Shown here: one piece after another, positions 14,961 to 26,300 of the stretch
Layout of the letters: every line of letters begins with the position of its first letter
How positions within the stretch are numbered: position 1 is the stretch's first letter
From: Burkholderiaceae bacterium
Lineage (GTDB): Bacteria > Pseudomonadota > Gammaproteobacteria > Burkholderiales > Burkholderiaceae_D
Direction of reading: 5' to 3'
Length of the DNA stretch: 45,667 bases
Assembly (NCBI GenBank): GCA_019751755.1
Contig: JAIENA010000053.1
Span: forward strand, 1 to 45,667
Program-made: the position numbers and the translations under genes
Notes under the pieces: model-generated
Database searches by the model: none
Told to the model about the DNA's origin: nothing
The model's input: only the letters and a program-made list of their open reading frames with translations

Positions 14961-16120
14961 TTGGTCCCCTTTAGTAATTCGCGTGCAATGATCAGTTGCT
15001 GCACTTCGGTCGCGCCTTCATAAATGCGCAGCGCGCGGATTTCACGGTACAAGCGCTCGACCGGCACCTCGCTGACCACCCCCAGGCCGCCAAACATTTG
15101 CAGCGCCGCATCAATCACTTGCTGGGCGGTTTCGGTGGCCGTCATTTTCGCCATCGCCGCTTCCTTGGTGACATTGTGTCCCTGGTCGCGCTGCCACGCG
15201 GCGCGGTAGGTCAGCAAGGCGCTGCTGTCGATACCGGTCGCCATCTGCGCCAGCTTGGCCTGCGTCAGCTGGAAGTCGGCCAGCACCTGGCCGAACATCT
15301 GGCGCGTGGTGGCGCGTCCCAGCGCTTCATCGAGCGCGCGGCGGGCAAAGCCCAGCGCGGCCGCCGCCACGGATGTGCGGAACACGTCCAGGGTCGCCAT
15401 CGCGACCTTGAAACCCTGGCCGCCGTCGCCGATGCGCTGCGACACGGGAATACGGCAAGCCTCGAACTTCAACCGCGCCAGCGGATGCGGCGCGATCACG
15501 TCGATGCGCTCGGCAATCGTGAAGCCCGGCGTATCGGCGTCGACAATAAAGGCGCTGATGCCGCGCGCGCCCGGCTGTTCGCCGGTGCGGGCAAACACCA
15601 CATAGAAGTCGGCAATGCCGCCATTGGAAATCCAGGTCTTTTCGCCATCGAGCACATAGTGCTCACCCTCTTGCACGGCGGCGCACGCCATCGCCGCCAC
15701 GTCGGAGCCGGCTTGCGGTTCCGACAGCGCAAACGCGGCAATCGCCTCGCCGCGCGCCACCTTCGGCAGGTAGGCCTGCTTTTGCGCCGCAGTGCCGAAC
15801 AGGCTGATGGCGCCGGAACCCAAGCCCTGCATGGCGAAGGCGAAATCGGCCAGGCCTTCATAGCGCGCCAGGGTTTCGCGCACGAGGCAGATGGCGCGCG
15901 TGTCGATGGTGTCGCCCGCGCCGCCATAGGCGGTGCCGCCCACCGCATGGCGCAGCCAGCCGCCGTTCCCCAGCAGTTGCACCAGCTTGCGGCAACTGTC
16001 ATCGACATCGGCGCCATGGGCGTCCTGCAGATGGCTGGCGGCCCAGGCATCGAGCTGCTGTTCAAGCTGCGCATGGCGCGCCTCGAAAAACGGCCAGGTC
16101 AGGTAGCTTTTATCGGACAT
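14957..16120 (-). CDS. Acyl-CoA dehydrogenase, 387 aa
   Basis: This FAD enzyme forms an alpha,beta double bond in an acyl-CoA. Family motifs are all present: [61 protein letters not shown], and the catalytic glutamate in [18 protein letters not shown]. The length is typical. Its ATG follows the enoyl-CoA hydratase stop directly, with AAGGGG as SD. In the operon it should act on a ring-derived or ring-opened CoA ester made after the monooxygenase/reductase step. The exact substrate is unknown. Confidence 0.93.
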   Translation of the reverse strand: MSDKSYLTWPFFEARHAQLEQQLDAWAASHLQDAHGADVDDSCRKLVQLLGNGGWLRHAVGGTAYGGAGDTIDTRAICLVRETLARYEGLADFAFAMQGLGSGAISLFGTAAQKQAYLPKVARGEAIAAFALSEPQAGSDVAAMACAAVQEGEHYVLDGEKTWISNGGIADFYVVFARTGEQPGARGISAFIVDADTPGFTIAERIDVIAPHPLARLKFEACRIPVSQRIGDGGQGFKVAMATLDVFRTSVAAAALGFARRALDEALGRATTRQMFGQVLADFQLTQAKLAQMATGIDSSALLTYRAAWQRDQGHNVTKEAAMAKMTATETAQQVIDAALQMFGGLGVVSEVPVERLYREIRALRIYEGATEVQQLIIARELLKGTK

Positions 16121-16971
<851 letters not shown>

Positions 16972-16975
<4 letters not shown>

Positions 16976-17526
16976 TGTTCGCTTCCTTCGTTCAGGTGCC
17001 GCTTCATTTGCGACAGCAGGTTAATCAGTTGCGCCTTGTCGTCATGCGCGATCGGCGCCAGCAATTGCGCCACCCATGCCTCGTGGGTTTCGGCCATGAC
17101 GGCAAACGCCTTGCGCCCTTGCGGCGTCAGCTTGACGCTGTAGGCGCGGCCGTCCTTCGGGTCCGGCACGCGCAGCACCAGCCCTTCCTGTTCCAGCTGG
17201 TCGGTGATGCCGGTGATATTGCCACCCGTGACCATCATGCGTTTCGACAGTTCACCCATGCGCAAGCCATCGGGATAGCGCTCCAGTTGCGCCATCAAGT
17301 CAAAGCGCGGCAAGGTGATGCCGAACGTGGCGCGCAGCCGCGAACGGATTTCGTTTTCGATTTTCACCGTGCACGACAGCATCCGCAGCCACAGTTTCAG
17401 CGACTGGTGGTGGTCTTGCGTCAGACGGCTGGCCAGGTCCAGCGCCTGGCCCGGGTCGGGCAGATTGTCCACGCTCGGCTCGCCATTCGGTTCCATATCA
17501 GGTTCCACATCAGGTTCCAGTGCCAT
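16972..17526 (-). CDS. MarR-family transcriptional regulator, 184 aa
   Basis: This is a winged-helix regulator. The MarR core covers about residues 45-165: [65 protein letters not shown], with the recognition helix in [15 protein letters not shown] and the wing in DPKDGRAY. The acidic N-terminal tail carries EP repeats ([14 protein letters not shown]). The start at 17526 has AGGG upstream; the frame stays open to 17763, but that extension runs inside the SDR gene. Placed within the operon, it probably represses the promoter ahead of the CoA ligase and responds to 2-aminobenzoyl-CoA or a related CoA ester. The effector is inference. Confidence 0.9.
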
Positions 17527-17534
17527 ACGCTGCC

Positions 17535-18329
17535 CTACATCACTTCGCCGCCGGCGACGGCGATGGCCTGGCCATTCATGGCGGCCGAATCGGGCTGGCA
17601 CAGCCACGCCACCGCGTTGGCCACTTCCTCGCTTTGCACCAGGCGCTGTTGCGGATTGCCGGCCGCCAGTTCGGCGCGCGCCGCGGCCTCGCTGCGGCCG
17701 GTCTTGGCCACGATATTGGCGATGGCGTCCTTGACGATATCGGTCTCGGTGTAACCAGGACACACCGCGTTGACGGTGACGCCCTTGGCCGCCACTTCCA
17801 GCGCCAGCGCGCGCGTCAGGCCGACCACGCCATGCTTGGCCGCGACATAGGCGGCGACATAGCGGTAGCCGGTCAACCCGGCGGTGGACGCAACATTGAC
17901 GATACGGCCCCAGCCGGCGTCCAGCATGCCCGGCAACGCCGCCTGGCAGCAGTGGAACACGCCGGACAGGTTCACCGCCAGCATCTGCTGCCAGTGCGCG
18001 CTGTCGGTCTTCAGGAACGCCGCCGGCCTGGCCTGGCCGGCATTGTTGACCAGGATATCGATGCGGCCAAAGCGTGCGGCGGCCGAAGCGAAACCGGCAT
18101 TGACGGAGGCGTCATCGGCCACGTCGATGCGCTCGATGGCGACTTCGCCCAAGGCGCGCAAGGCTTGCTGCGCCTGCAGCAAGGTGGCGAAATCGCGCCC
18201 CGCCAGCGTGACTTTCGCGCCCCGCAACAGCAGCGCGCGGACGCACGCCAGGCCGATGCCACGGCCGCCGCCCGTCACCAGCGCGTGCTTGTCCTGCAAG
18301 GTTTTCAAGGTACTCATGGTGTTCGGCAT
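17535..18329 (-). CDS. SDR-family oxidoreductase, 264 aa
   Basis: This is a short-chain NAD(P)(H) dehydrogenase. It has the cofactor motif TGGGRGIG, NNAG, the catalytic serine in VNVASTAG and the Y-x-x-x-K pair in AAYVAAKHG. NAVCPGYTETDIV is the usual post-catalytic stretch. GGAGGG stands 5 nt from the ATG at 18329; a second ATG lies 12 nt inside. The gene starts at the stop of the monooxygenase/reductase fusion and is followed after 8 nt by the MarR gene. In the operon it most likely acts on a hydroxyacyl or alicyclic keto/hydroxy CoA intermediate. Confidence 0.92.
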   Translation of the reverse strand: MPNTMSTLKTLQDKHALVTGGGRGIGLACVRALLLRGAKVTLAGRDFATLLQAQQALRALGEVAIERIDVADDASVNAGFASAAARFGRIDILVNNAGQARPAAFLKTDSAHWQQMLAVNLSGVFHCCQAALPGMLDAGWGRIVNVASTAGLTGYRYVAAYVAAKHGVVGLTRALALEVAAKGVTVNAVCPGYTETDIVKDAIANIVAKTGRSEAAARAELAAGNPQQRLVQSEEVANAVAWLCQPDSAAMNGQAIAVAGGEVM

Positions 18330-18330
18330 C

Positions 18331-20733
18331 TCATCCCTCCAGCAATTTTGCGGCGACTTGCTGCGGGCTCAGGCCCGCGGCGGCGGCCGCCATTTGACGT
18401 TCGCGTTCCAGGTTGCGCTCCAACTGCTGCTTGCCCGGCAGGTAGGGCTTGGGCCACGTCACCGGCTGGTAGCCCAGTTGCGCCGCCGCATGCAGCGTCC
18501 ATGCCGGATCGGCCAGGTGCGGCCGGCCCACCGCGCACAGGTCGGCGCGGCCGGCGGCAATGATGCCGTTGGCGTGATCGGCCTCGAAGATCGAACCGAC
18601 CGCCATCGCGGCGATACCGGCCTCGTTGCGCACCCGGTCGGCGAACGGCGCCTGGAACATGCGGCCATAGACCGGTTTTTCCCGCTTGCTGACCTGGCCC
18701 GACGAACAGTCGATCAGATCCGCGCCAGCCTGCTTGAACAGGCGCGCGATCGCCACCGCGTCGTCCGGCGTGATGCCGCCGTCGACCCAGTCATGCGCGG
18801 AAATGCGCACGCTCATGGGTTTATGCGCCGGCCAGGCGGCGCGCATGGCGGCAAACACGCGCAGCGGGAAGCGGCAGCGGTTCTCCAGGCTGCCGCCATA
18901 GTCATCGCCGCGCTGGTTGGTCAACGGCGAGATGAATGAGGACAGCAAATAGCCGTGCGCGCAGTGCAATTCGAGCCAGTCAAAACCGGCTTGCTCCGCC
19001 GCCATTGTGGCGCGCACGAAGTCGGTCTCGATGCGGCGCATATCGTCGAGCGTGGCGCTGCGCGCCACCTGCGACACCCCCGCCAGATATTGCTGGTTGG
19101 ACGCCGACACCAGCGGCCAGTTGTCGGCGCTGCCGGGCAGCGGCAGGTCGATGCCGTCCCACATGGCGCGGGTCGAGCCTTTGGCGCCCGCGTGGCCCAG
19201 CTGCAGCGCGATCTTGGCATCACTGTGCGCATGCACATAGTCGACGATGCGCCGCCAGGCCGCCGTATGCTCTGGCGCATACATGCCGGGACAGTGTGGC
19301 GTGATGCGCGCATCGGCCGAGACACACGTCATTTCCGCCATCACCAGGGCGGCGCCGCCCATCGCGCGCGCGCCCAGGTGCACCAGGTGGTAATCGCCGA
19401 CCATGCCGTCCACCGCGCTGTATTGCGCCATCGGCGAGACCACGATGCGGTTCTTGAGCACCAGTTCGCGCACCTTGTACGGGGTGAACATCGGCGGCGC
19501 CGGCGGTGCATCGGCGTCTGGCGCCGGCAAGCCCGATTGCGCCGCCGCCTGGCCGGCCAGCCAGCGTTCGTAGCCGGCCACGTAGGCGGGATCGCGCAGG
19601 CGCAGGTTTTCATGCGACAGGCGCTGGCTGCGCGTCAGCATCGAATAGGCGAATTGCGGCGCTTGCAGCGCCGTATACCGGTGCACGTTCTCAAACCATT
19701 CCATCGAATTGCGCGCCGCGCTCTGGATCTTCAGCACTTCGATGGCGCGCACCGCTTCATATTGTTCCAGGGTGGCGCGGATATCCCCGCCTTGCGCAAA
19801 GCAGGACGCCAGTTCGATTGCATCCTCCAGCGCCAGCTTGGTGCCGGAGCCGATCGAATAGTGGGCGGAATGGGCCGCGTCGCCCATCAGCACCACCGGC
19901 ACCGGCACCACGCCGGCGCCCTCCCCGTTCCAGTGCACCCAGCGTTCGCAGACCACGCGCGGGAACGTGATCCACACGTTCGAGCCACGCAAATGCGCCG
20001 CGTTCGACATCAGCGCATGGCCATCGAGCTGCTCGGCGAACAGGGCTTCGCAAAACGCCATGGCCTGTTGCTGCGTCATGTCTTCCAGTCCCGCCGCGCG
20101 CCACACCGATTCCGGGGTTTCCACGATAAAGGTCGAGGTGTCGCCGTCGTACTGGTAAATATGGGCCTGGAACCAGCCAAATTCGGTTTCCTTGAAGGCA
20201 AACGTAAAAGCGTCGAATTTCTTTTTCGTGCCCAGCCACACGAAGCGGCACTGGCGGGTTTCAACTTGCGGCTGGTAGGTGGCGGCGTAGCGGCTGCGGA
20301 TCCGGCTGTTCAAACCATCGGAGGCGATCACCAGGTCGGCGTGGTATTGCGCGGCCAGCGCCTGATCGTCCGCCACGTCGGTTTCAAACACCAGTTGCAC
20401 GCCCAGTTGCTCGCAGCGCTGCTGCAGGATGTTGAGCAGGCGCTTGCGGCCGATACCGCAAAAACCGTGGCCGCCGGACGTGATTTTCTCGCCCTTGAAG
20501 AAGATGTCGATATCGTCCCAGTGGTTGAACGCCTGCAGGATGGCTTTCGCGCTCGGTTCGTCGGCCTGCGCCAGGTTGCCCAGCGTCTGGTCGGAAAACA
20601 CCACGCCCCAGCCGAACGTATCGTAGGGGCGATTGCGTTCAATGACGGTGATGTTGTGCGCGGCATTGTGCTTTTTCATCAGCAGCGCGAAATACAGGCC
20701 GGCCGGGCCGCCGCCTATGCAAACGATATTCAT
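18331..20733 (-). CDS. 2-aminobenzoyl-CoA monooxygenase/reductase-type fusion, 800 aa
   Basis: Two enzymes are fused. Residues 1 to about 390 form a FAD aromatic hydroxylase: [13 protein letters not shown] at the N-terminus, the DG motif [11 protein letters not shown] near 165, and the GD motif [25 protein letters not shown] near 280. From about 415 an old-yellow-enzyme NADH:flavin oxidoreductase follows ([63 protein letters not shown]). This is the build of ACMR of Azoarcus evansii, which hydroxylates and then reduces 2-aminobenzoyl-CoA. Databases often name such fusions salicylyl-CoA 5-hydroxylase/oxidoreductase, the main alternative. The neighbouring CoA ligase, RidA and beta-oxidation-like genes favour the aminobenzoate reading. 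GGAG precedes the ATG. Confidence 0.88.
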   Translation of the reverse strand: MNIVCIGGGPAGLYFALLMKKHNAAHNITVIERNRPYDTFGWGVVFSDQTLGNLAQADEPSAKAILQAFNHWDDIDIFFKGEKITSGGHGFCGIGRKRLLNILQQRCEQLGVQLVFETDVADDQALAAQYHADLVIASDGLNSRIRSRYAATYQPQVETRQCRFVWLGTKKKFDAFTFAFKETEFGWFQAHIYQYDGDTSTFIVETPESVWRAAGLEDMTQQQAMAFCEALFAEQLDGHALMSNAAHLRGSNVWITFPRVVCERWVHWNGEGAGVVPVPVVLMGDAAHSAHYSIGSGTKLALEDAIELASCFAQGGDIRATLEQYEAVRAIEVLKIQSAARNSMEWFENVHRYTALQAPQFAYSMLTRSQRLSHENLRLRDPAYVAGYERWLAGQAAAQSGLPAPDADAPPAPPMFTPYKVRELVLKNRIVVSPMAQYSAVDGMVGDYHLVHLGARAMGGAALVMAEMTCVSADARITPHCPGMYAPEHTAAWRRIVDYVHAHSDAKIALQLGHAGAKGSTRAMWDGIDLPLPGSADNWPLVSASNQQYLAGVSQVARSATLDDMRRIETDFVRATMAAEQAGFDWLELHCAHGYLLSSFISPLTNQRGDDYGGSLENRCRFPLRVFAAMRAAWPAHKPMSVRISAHDWVDGGITPDDAVAIARLFKQAGADLIDCSSGQVSKREKPVYGRMFQAPFADRVRNEAGIAAMAVGSIFEADHANGIIAAGRADLCAVGRPHLADPAWTLHAAAQLGYQPVTWPKPYLPGKQQLERNLERERQMAAAAAGLSPQQVAAKLLEG

Positions 20734-20736
20734 GAC

Positions 20737-22359
20737 TTACTCCTGGCGCAGCTTGAAGCGCTGCAGTTTGCCGGTTTCCGTGCGCGGCAGCGCCGCCATG
20801 AAGCGCAGCGCGCGCGGGTATTTGTAGGGGGCGATCTGGGCCTTGACGAATTCCTGCAACTCAAGGGCCAGCGCGTCGCTGCCCTCGAAGCCAGCCTTCA
20901 GTACCACGAACGCCTCGACGATCTGGCCGCGTTCCTCGTCCGCCCTGCCGACCACGCCGCATTCGGCCACGGCCGGGTGGCGCAACAACGCGTCTTCCAC
21001 TTCCGGTCCGGCGATGTTGTAGCCGGCCGAAATAATCATGTCGTCGGTGCGCGAACGGTAAAAGAAATAGCCATCGGCATCCATTTCATAGGCGTCGCCG
21101 GTCAGGTTCCAGCCGTTGATGACGTAATCACGCTGGCGCCCATCGGCCAGGTAACGGCAGCCGGTCGGCCCTTTGACGGCCAGGCGGCCGATCACGCCCG
21201 GCCCCAGCGGATGACCGTCAGGGTCCAGCACGCAGGCCTGGTAACCGGGAATCGGCTTGCCGGTGGCGCCGGGACGAATTTCGTCATCGGCAGCCGAGAT
21301 AAAAATGTGCAGCAGTTCGGTGGCGCCGATGCCGTCGATCATGCGCAAGCCGGTGGCCTGCTGCCATGCTTCGCGCGTGGCCAGCGGCAGCGCTTCGCCG
21401 GCCGAGACGGATTTGCGCAGCGCCGCCAGGTCATAGCGGGATGCCAGCGGCGCCATTTGCCGATAAAACGTGGGCGCGGTAAAGCAGATCGTGGCCTGAT
21501 AGTGCGCGATGGCCTGCAACAGCGTTTCGGGCGTCAGCTTTTCCAGCAGCACGGTGGCGGCGCCGACCCGCAGCGGGAACAGCAGCAGGCCGCCGAGGCC
21601 GAACGTGAACGCCAGCGGCGGCGTGCCGACAAAGATATCGTCGTGCCGCGTTTTCAGGGTGGAACGGGGGAAGCAATCGCAAATGGCCAGCACATCGCGG
21701 TGGAAATGCATGGTCCCTTTCGGGATGCCGGTGGTGCCGGACGTGAAGCTGATCAGGCAGACATCATCGGCGCTGGTGTCACAGGGCGCAAAATCGGTGG
21801 CCGGCGCGTCGCGCATCAGCGACTCCAGCGAGTCCGGGCCGCCAGCGCCATTGAAGTAGGACACGGTGGCAGGCAAGTGCTCGGCCGCATCGAGTTCGCC
21901 GCGCAGCGCATCGGCGCACAGCACGGCGTTGACTTGCGCCTTGCCGAGAATCGCCCCCAACTCGCGGGCGCGCAGCAGCGGCATGGTCGGCACCGCCACC
22001 AGTCCGGCTTTCAGCACCGCCAGCACGCAGGCCGCCATCATCGGGTGGTTGGCGCCGCGCAGCAGCACGCGATTGCCGGTCCTCAGGCCCAGCGGCCCGC
22101 GCAACACGTGCGCGATACGGTCAACCTGCTGCTGCAATTGGGCGTAGGTCCAGCGCCCGGTGGCGGCATGAATGGCGATCCGATCGCCCCAGCCGCGCGC
22201 GATCGCGCGGTCCAGCAATTCTGCCGCGCAATTGAGGCGGTCGGGGTACTGCAGTTCGGGCAAATCGAAACACAATTCCGGCCACAAGCCGCGCGGCGGC
22301 AAATGGTCGCGGGTAAATCCATCTTCGTGCCCGGATCGGGGTGCGGCAATTGCTGTCAT
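20737..22359 (-). CDS. abmG: 2-aminobenzoate-CoA ligase-type AMP-forming enzyme, 540 aa
   Basis: This is the first enzyme of the operon, an ANL-family acyl-CoA synthetase. The ATP-binding P-loop motif is SFTSGTTGIPKG (about 210). DGIGATELLHIF is the benzoate-CoA-ligase-type motif, GYYF/DGYFFYRSRTDDMI the hinge region, and ETGKLQRFKLR contains the C-terminal catalytic lysine. The length and the DGIGATE/HIF stretch fit the benzoate and 2-aminobenzoate ligase group. It should activate anthranilate to 2-aminobenzoyl-CoA for the fusion enzyme that starts 4 nt downstream. Benzoate or salicylate is a possible alternative substrate. AGGGCG precedes the ATG. Confidence 0.85.
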   Translation of the reverse strand: MTAIAAPRSGHEDGFTRDHLPPRGLWPELCFDLPELQYPDRLNCAAELLDRAIARGWGDRIAIHAATGRWTYAQLQQQVDRIAHVLRGPLGLRTGNRVLLRGANHPMMAACVLAVLKAGLVAVPTMPLLRARELGAILGKAQVNAVLCADALRGELDAAEHLPATVSYFNGAGGPDSLESLMRDAPATDFAPCDTSADDVCLISFTSGTTGIPKGTMHFHRDVLAICDCFPRSTLKTRHDDIFVGTPPLAFTFGLGGLLLFPLRVGAATVLLEKLTPETLLQAIAHYQATICFTAPTFYRQMAPLASRYDLAALRKSVSAGEALPLATREAWQQATGLRMIDGIGATELLHIFISAADDEIRPGATGKPIPGYQACVLDPDGHPLGPGVIGRLAVKGPTGCRYLADGRQRDYVINGWNLTGDAYEMDADGYFFYRSRTDDMIISAGYNIAGPEVEDALLRHPAVAECGVVGRADEERGQIVEAFVVLKAGFEGSDALALELQEFVKAQIAPYKYPRALRFMAALPRTETGKLQRFKLRQE

Positions 22360-22409
22360 CTTGGTCGCCCTTGGGTGTTTGGTCGGTAAAAGTCAGCCTG
22401 CGGACATTT

Positions 22410-22438
22410 ACTTTAAACCTAAACTATTTTTTGGGCAA
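22410..22438 (-). promoter_or_regulatory. Promoter and candidate MarR operator of the aminobenzoate operon
   Basis: On the minus strand TTGCCC (22438-22433) and TAAAGT (22415-22410) form a -35/-10 pair with a 17-nt spacer, about 50 bases upstream of the ligase ATG. Overlapping the -10 and spacer is the near-palindrome AGTTTA-GGTT-TAAAGT (22425-22410), five of six arm positions matching. This is a good place for repression by the operon's own MarR protein. Confidence 0.55.
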
Positions 22439-22449
22439 GGGCAAGGCAT

Positions 22450-22530
22450 GGCGGATTACGGCGCTGCGCACCTAATCCGCCCTACCGTTTGGGATTGATG
22501 TAAGGCGGATTAGTGGGCGAAGCCCGCGTC
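22450..22530. repeat. GGCGGATTA palindromic repeat element
   Basis: GGCGGATTA (22450-22458) and TAATCCGCC (22473-22481) are perfect inverted arms, followed by CTACC. A further GGCGGATTA at 22504-22512 leads into the hairpin GGGC-GAA-GCCC. A related element lies at 38439-38472. The arrangement suggests a REP-like intergenic repeat family. Here it sits between the convergent-free gap of the ligase promoter and the response-regulator stop. Confidence 0.65.
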
Positions 22531-22542
22531 ACCCGCCAGCCT

Positions 22543-23262
22543 TCAATAACTACCAATGGATTTGCGCACCAGCGCCGCCTGGTGGATCACGGCGCGGATC
22601 ACGTCGGCCAGCACGGCCTGCACCGCGTCGCTCGACAGGAAGCCCGGCGCAAAGCTTTTCAGCGCACTGGCGGCGCCGGACAGGCCAAGCGTGACGCAAC
22701 CGGCGTGCAGGCGGTCGATGCGCGATTGCGCTTCCTGCTGCTCGCCGCGGGCGAACAGCGCATCGAGTTCGCCGCAGGCGGCGGTCAACTGGCTCTGGAA
22801 GCCGGTCAAGTACACCAGCAGGCGGTCGGCGTTGATACCGAGTCGCAACTGGGTGGCCGATGGGGCTTCCGCCAGGTGTTCGTAGCCGCTGGCCGCCTGG
22901 TCCAGGAACGCGGTCAGGTGCACCCGCACCTGGTCGGCCTGGAACGGCTTGACGATATAGCCGGCGGCGCCAGCCTTGGTGGCTTGCTGGACGGTTTCCT
23001 TATCGGTGGCGGAGGACACCAGGACAAACGGCAGTGCATTCAGCGCGGCATCGCCTTTTACGCGCTGCAGCAATTCCATGCCGGACAGGCGCGGCATGCG
23101 TAAATCACAGAACACAATCGCGGGGCGCAATCCGTTTTCCAACTGCTGCCAGGCGTCGGCGCCGTCTTCCGCTTCCACAATATCGAACTTGCCGCAACTG
23201 TCGATCAGGTGCATCAGCACCATGCGCGACACCACGTCATCGTCTACCACCAATACTTTCAT
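22543..23262 (-). CDS. Response regulator with CheY-like receiver, 239 aa
   Basis: Residues 1-120 form a receiver domain: the acidic pocket in LVVDDD (8-10), the phospho-acceptor aspartate in FCDLRMP (about 53), the switch serine in LVSSATD and the lysine in YIVKPF. The C-terminal half (about 130-239) is alpha-helical and alanine-rich with no DNA-binding or enzymatic motif that I recognise. The output is therefore unclear; it may be a protein-interaction module. GGAGAG stands upstream of the ATG. The gene follows the giant hybrid kinase by 84 nt on the same strand, which suggests a phosphorelay from the HPt domain of that kinase to this receiver. Confidence 0.9.
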   Translation of the reverse strand: MKVLVVDDDVVSRMVLMHLIDSCGKFDIVEAEDGADAWQQLENGLRPAIVFCDLRMPRLSGMELLQRVKGDAALNALPFVLVSSATDKETVQQATKAGAAGYIVKPFQADQVRVHLTAFLDQAASGYEHLAEAPSATQLRLGINADRLLVYLTGFQSQLTAACGELDALFARGEQQEAQSRIDRLHAGCVTLGLSGAASALKSFAPGFLSSDAVQAVLADVIRAVIHQAALVRKSIGSY

Positions 23263-23346
23263 TTGTTACTCTCCACGCCGTCCGCACGGCGCCGCGCCCA
23301 GTTTAACCGATAACGGAACCATGTGCTTTTGGGATTCATACGCCGC

Positions 23347-26300
23347 CTACCCGGGCGGCACCGGTTGCGCAATACCGGACAGCATGCTGCGCAAGCCCGG
23401 CAGGCCCGCCGCGATGGCGCTCCAGTCGGCGCAATCAGCGGCTTTTTCCAGCTCGCCGCACAGGGTGCGCAAGTCTGGCTCTTCCAGGTAGGCGGCGCTG
23501 CCCTTCATGCCGTGGAACAGGCGGCCGGCGGCATCACAGTCCGACGCGCTGATCGCGTCATCGAGTTCGCTCAGGCGCGCCGGCAAGTCGGCCAGGAACG
23601 CGGCGAGCAGCCGCGCTTTCAATGGATCGTCATACTGGCCAGGCTGCGGACGGGGTGTCAGCGCGGGCGACACCAGCGCGACCTGCGTCACGCCAAACAT
23701 GGTGTCGAGGTCGTCCAGTGTCGGCGCCGACGGTTCGCGCGGCGGCATCGGTGGCAAGGCAATGCCGCGCTGCAGCTGGCGCTGAATGGCGCGCGAGAGC
23801 TGGTAGTGCAGCGCCGCCTCATCGATCGGCTTGGTCAGGAAATCGTCCATGCCGGCCGCCAGGTAGCGGCTGCGGTCTTCCTCGCTGGCGTTGGCGGTCA
23901 GCGCAATGATCATCAACTCCTGATCGCGCACCGGCGCCTCTTCCGGGCCGCCGGCGCGAATCAGCTGGGTGGCGCTGGGGCCATCCATTTCCGGCATGCG
24001 GCCATCCATCAGGATCAAGTCATAGCGGGTGCGCGCGCAGGCCGCCACCGCCAGCAGGCCATTGGCCGCGATATCGGCCTTGTGGCCGAGGTCTTCGAGC
24101 ATCATGCGGATGATGATCTGGTTGGTCGGGAAATCTTCGGCGCACAGCACGCGCAGCTGATGGCTGTGGGGTTCGCGCGGCAGGTGCGGCACGACCGGCG
24201 GCGCCACCCCTTCCTTGAGCGGAATTTCAAACGTGAAGATACTGCCAATGCCGGGCGTGCTGGCAACACTGATTTCGCCGCCCATCAATTCCACCAGTTG
24301 GCGGCAAATCGCCAGTCCCAGGCCGGTGCCACCATAGCGCCGCGTGGTGGTGGTGTCGGCCTGTTCGAATTTCTGGAACAGGCGCGGCATGGCGTCCGGC
24401 GCGATGCCGATGCCGGTGTCCTGCACCGTGAAGCGGACCAGGTGGCAAGCCGGTTCCAGCTCGGAGGCGGGTGGCATCTTTTCCACTTTCAAGCGCACTT
24501 CGCCGCGCTGCGTGAACTTGAAGGCATTGCCCACCAGGTTGACCAGCACCTGGCGCAGACGGGTCGGATCGCCCAGCACGAAGGTCGGCAAGCCATCGGA
24601 AAAGTCGACCGAGAAGCCGACCGAATACGCGGCGGCCTGCTCTTCGAACAGGCTGGCGACGTTCTGCACCATGCCCGACAAGGCGAAGTCGATGTTTTCA
24701 ATCGTCAGCTTGCCCGCTTCGATCTTGGAAAAGTCCAGCAAGTCGTTGATGATGGCCAGCAGCGCCTGCGCGTTGGCCTGGGCCCGTTCGATCTGCTCGC
24801 GCGTCACCTCCTGCAGTTTCTGGTCGCGCAGCGCAAAGCCCTGCATGCCGATCACGCCGGCCAGCGGGGTGCGCATTTCATGGCTCATGTTGGCCAGGAA
24901 CTCGGATTTCTGGCGCGTCGCATCTTCCGCCTTTTGCTTGGCGTAGCGCAGTCGCTCCTCATTGTCCTGCAGTGCGCGGTTGGCCTGCGCCAGTTCATCC
25001 GTGTGCAGGCGCACCTGCGCCTGCTGCTGCATCAGTTGCTCCTGCGTATCGCGCAACTCGCGCAGGGTTTCTTCCAACCGCTGGTAAGCCATCGCATTGT
25101 CGAGTGACACGGCGGCGTAGGCCGCCAGCGTCTGCAGCATGTCCAGGTGCACCTGGCGGTAGGCATGCTTGTTGCGGCTCTGCACCGACAGCACACCGAC
25201 CACGCGGTCGTTGACCACCAGCGGCGTATACAGCATCGATTGCGCGTGTTCCGGGTCGGAGCCGTCGGCCAGCAGCGCCGGTCTCAGCTTGTCGAGGCCG
25301 GCCGGCCCCATATAGCGGCTGTATTCCGCGTAAAAATCATTGATGAAAATATCGTGGCGATGGAATAAGCACCACACCGCCAGTTGGTCCGGATCATCGA
25401 CGCGGCGGCTGTAAGGCAGGCTGCGCATGCCGCGCTCCATCGAGAACGGGAAATCGATGGTGCCGGTCTCTTCGCGGTAAAAACCGACGCCGAACATGTC
25501 GGTGTCCATCAAGTGCCGCACATGGCGATACAAGGTGCGCATGGCCTTTTCAATGTCCAGCGTGGCCGCCATTTCGCGGCCGATTTCCGACAGCACGGAA
25601 ATATTGCGGTGCGCCTGCTCCACCGCTTCCTTTTGCGATTCGACTTCCTGCTTCTGGCGCTCGGCGTCCATGCGACGCTGTTCGGCTTCGGCGCGCTGGC
25701 CTTCGGCTTCCACCCGGCGCCGTTCCAGTTCGGTCTTTTGCTGTTGCAGCAGCGAGTTTTTCAATTCCACTTCGGCGGTGCGGAAATTGACTTCGCGTTC
25801 GAGGTTTTCCTTTTGCCACTGCAACTGGCGCATGCGCACCCGGTAAATGCCATAGGCGCCGCCCAGCAGCAGCGCGGCCATGCCGGCGCGGAACCACCAG
25901 GTTTTCCACATCGGCGGCAGGATCGTGATGGCCAGGGTGGCGGCATTGTCGTTCCACACGCCGTCCTTGTTGGCGGCCTTGACGCGGAACACGTAATGGC
26001 CAGGATCGAGATTGGTATAGGTGGCGAACCGCTTGCCGGCATCGGTGACCACCCAGTCCTTGTCGAAACCCTGCAACTGATAGGCATAGCGGTTGCGCTG
26101 CGGCCCGGCAAAGTGCAGCGCGGCGAATTCCAGTGAAAACACGGAATCCTGTTCGCGCAAGGTAATCGCCTGGGTATGCTCGATCGCATGCTTGAGGATA
26201 TTGCCGCCATCCTGTCCGGCCCGGATCGAGCGGTTGAAGATCTGGAAGTCCGTGATCACGACGGCCGGCGCGGTGCTGTTTTCACGGATATCGGCCGGCG

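Noticed and set aside
18955..22389. A 1144-codon open frame on the plus strand
   Set aside because: It lies antisense to the monooxygenase/reductase and CoA ligase genes, is full of His/Arg/Gln/Ala typical of GC-rich shadow frames, and has no motif or SD.
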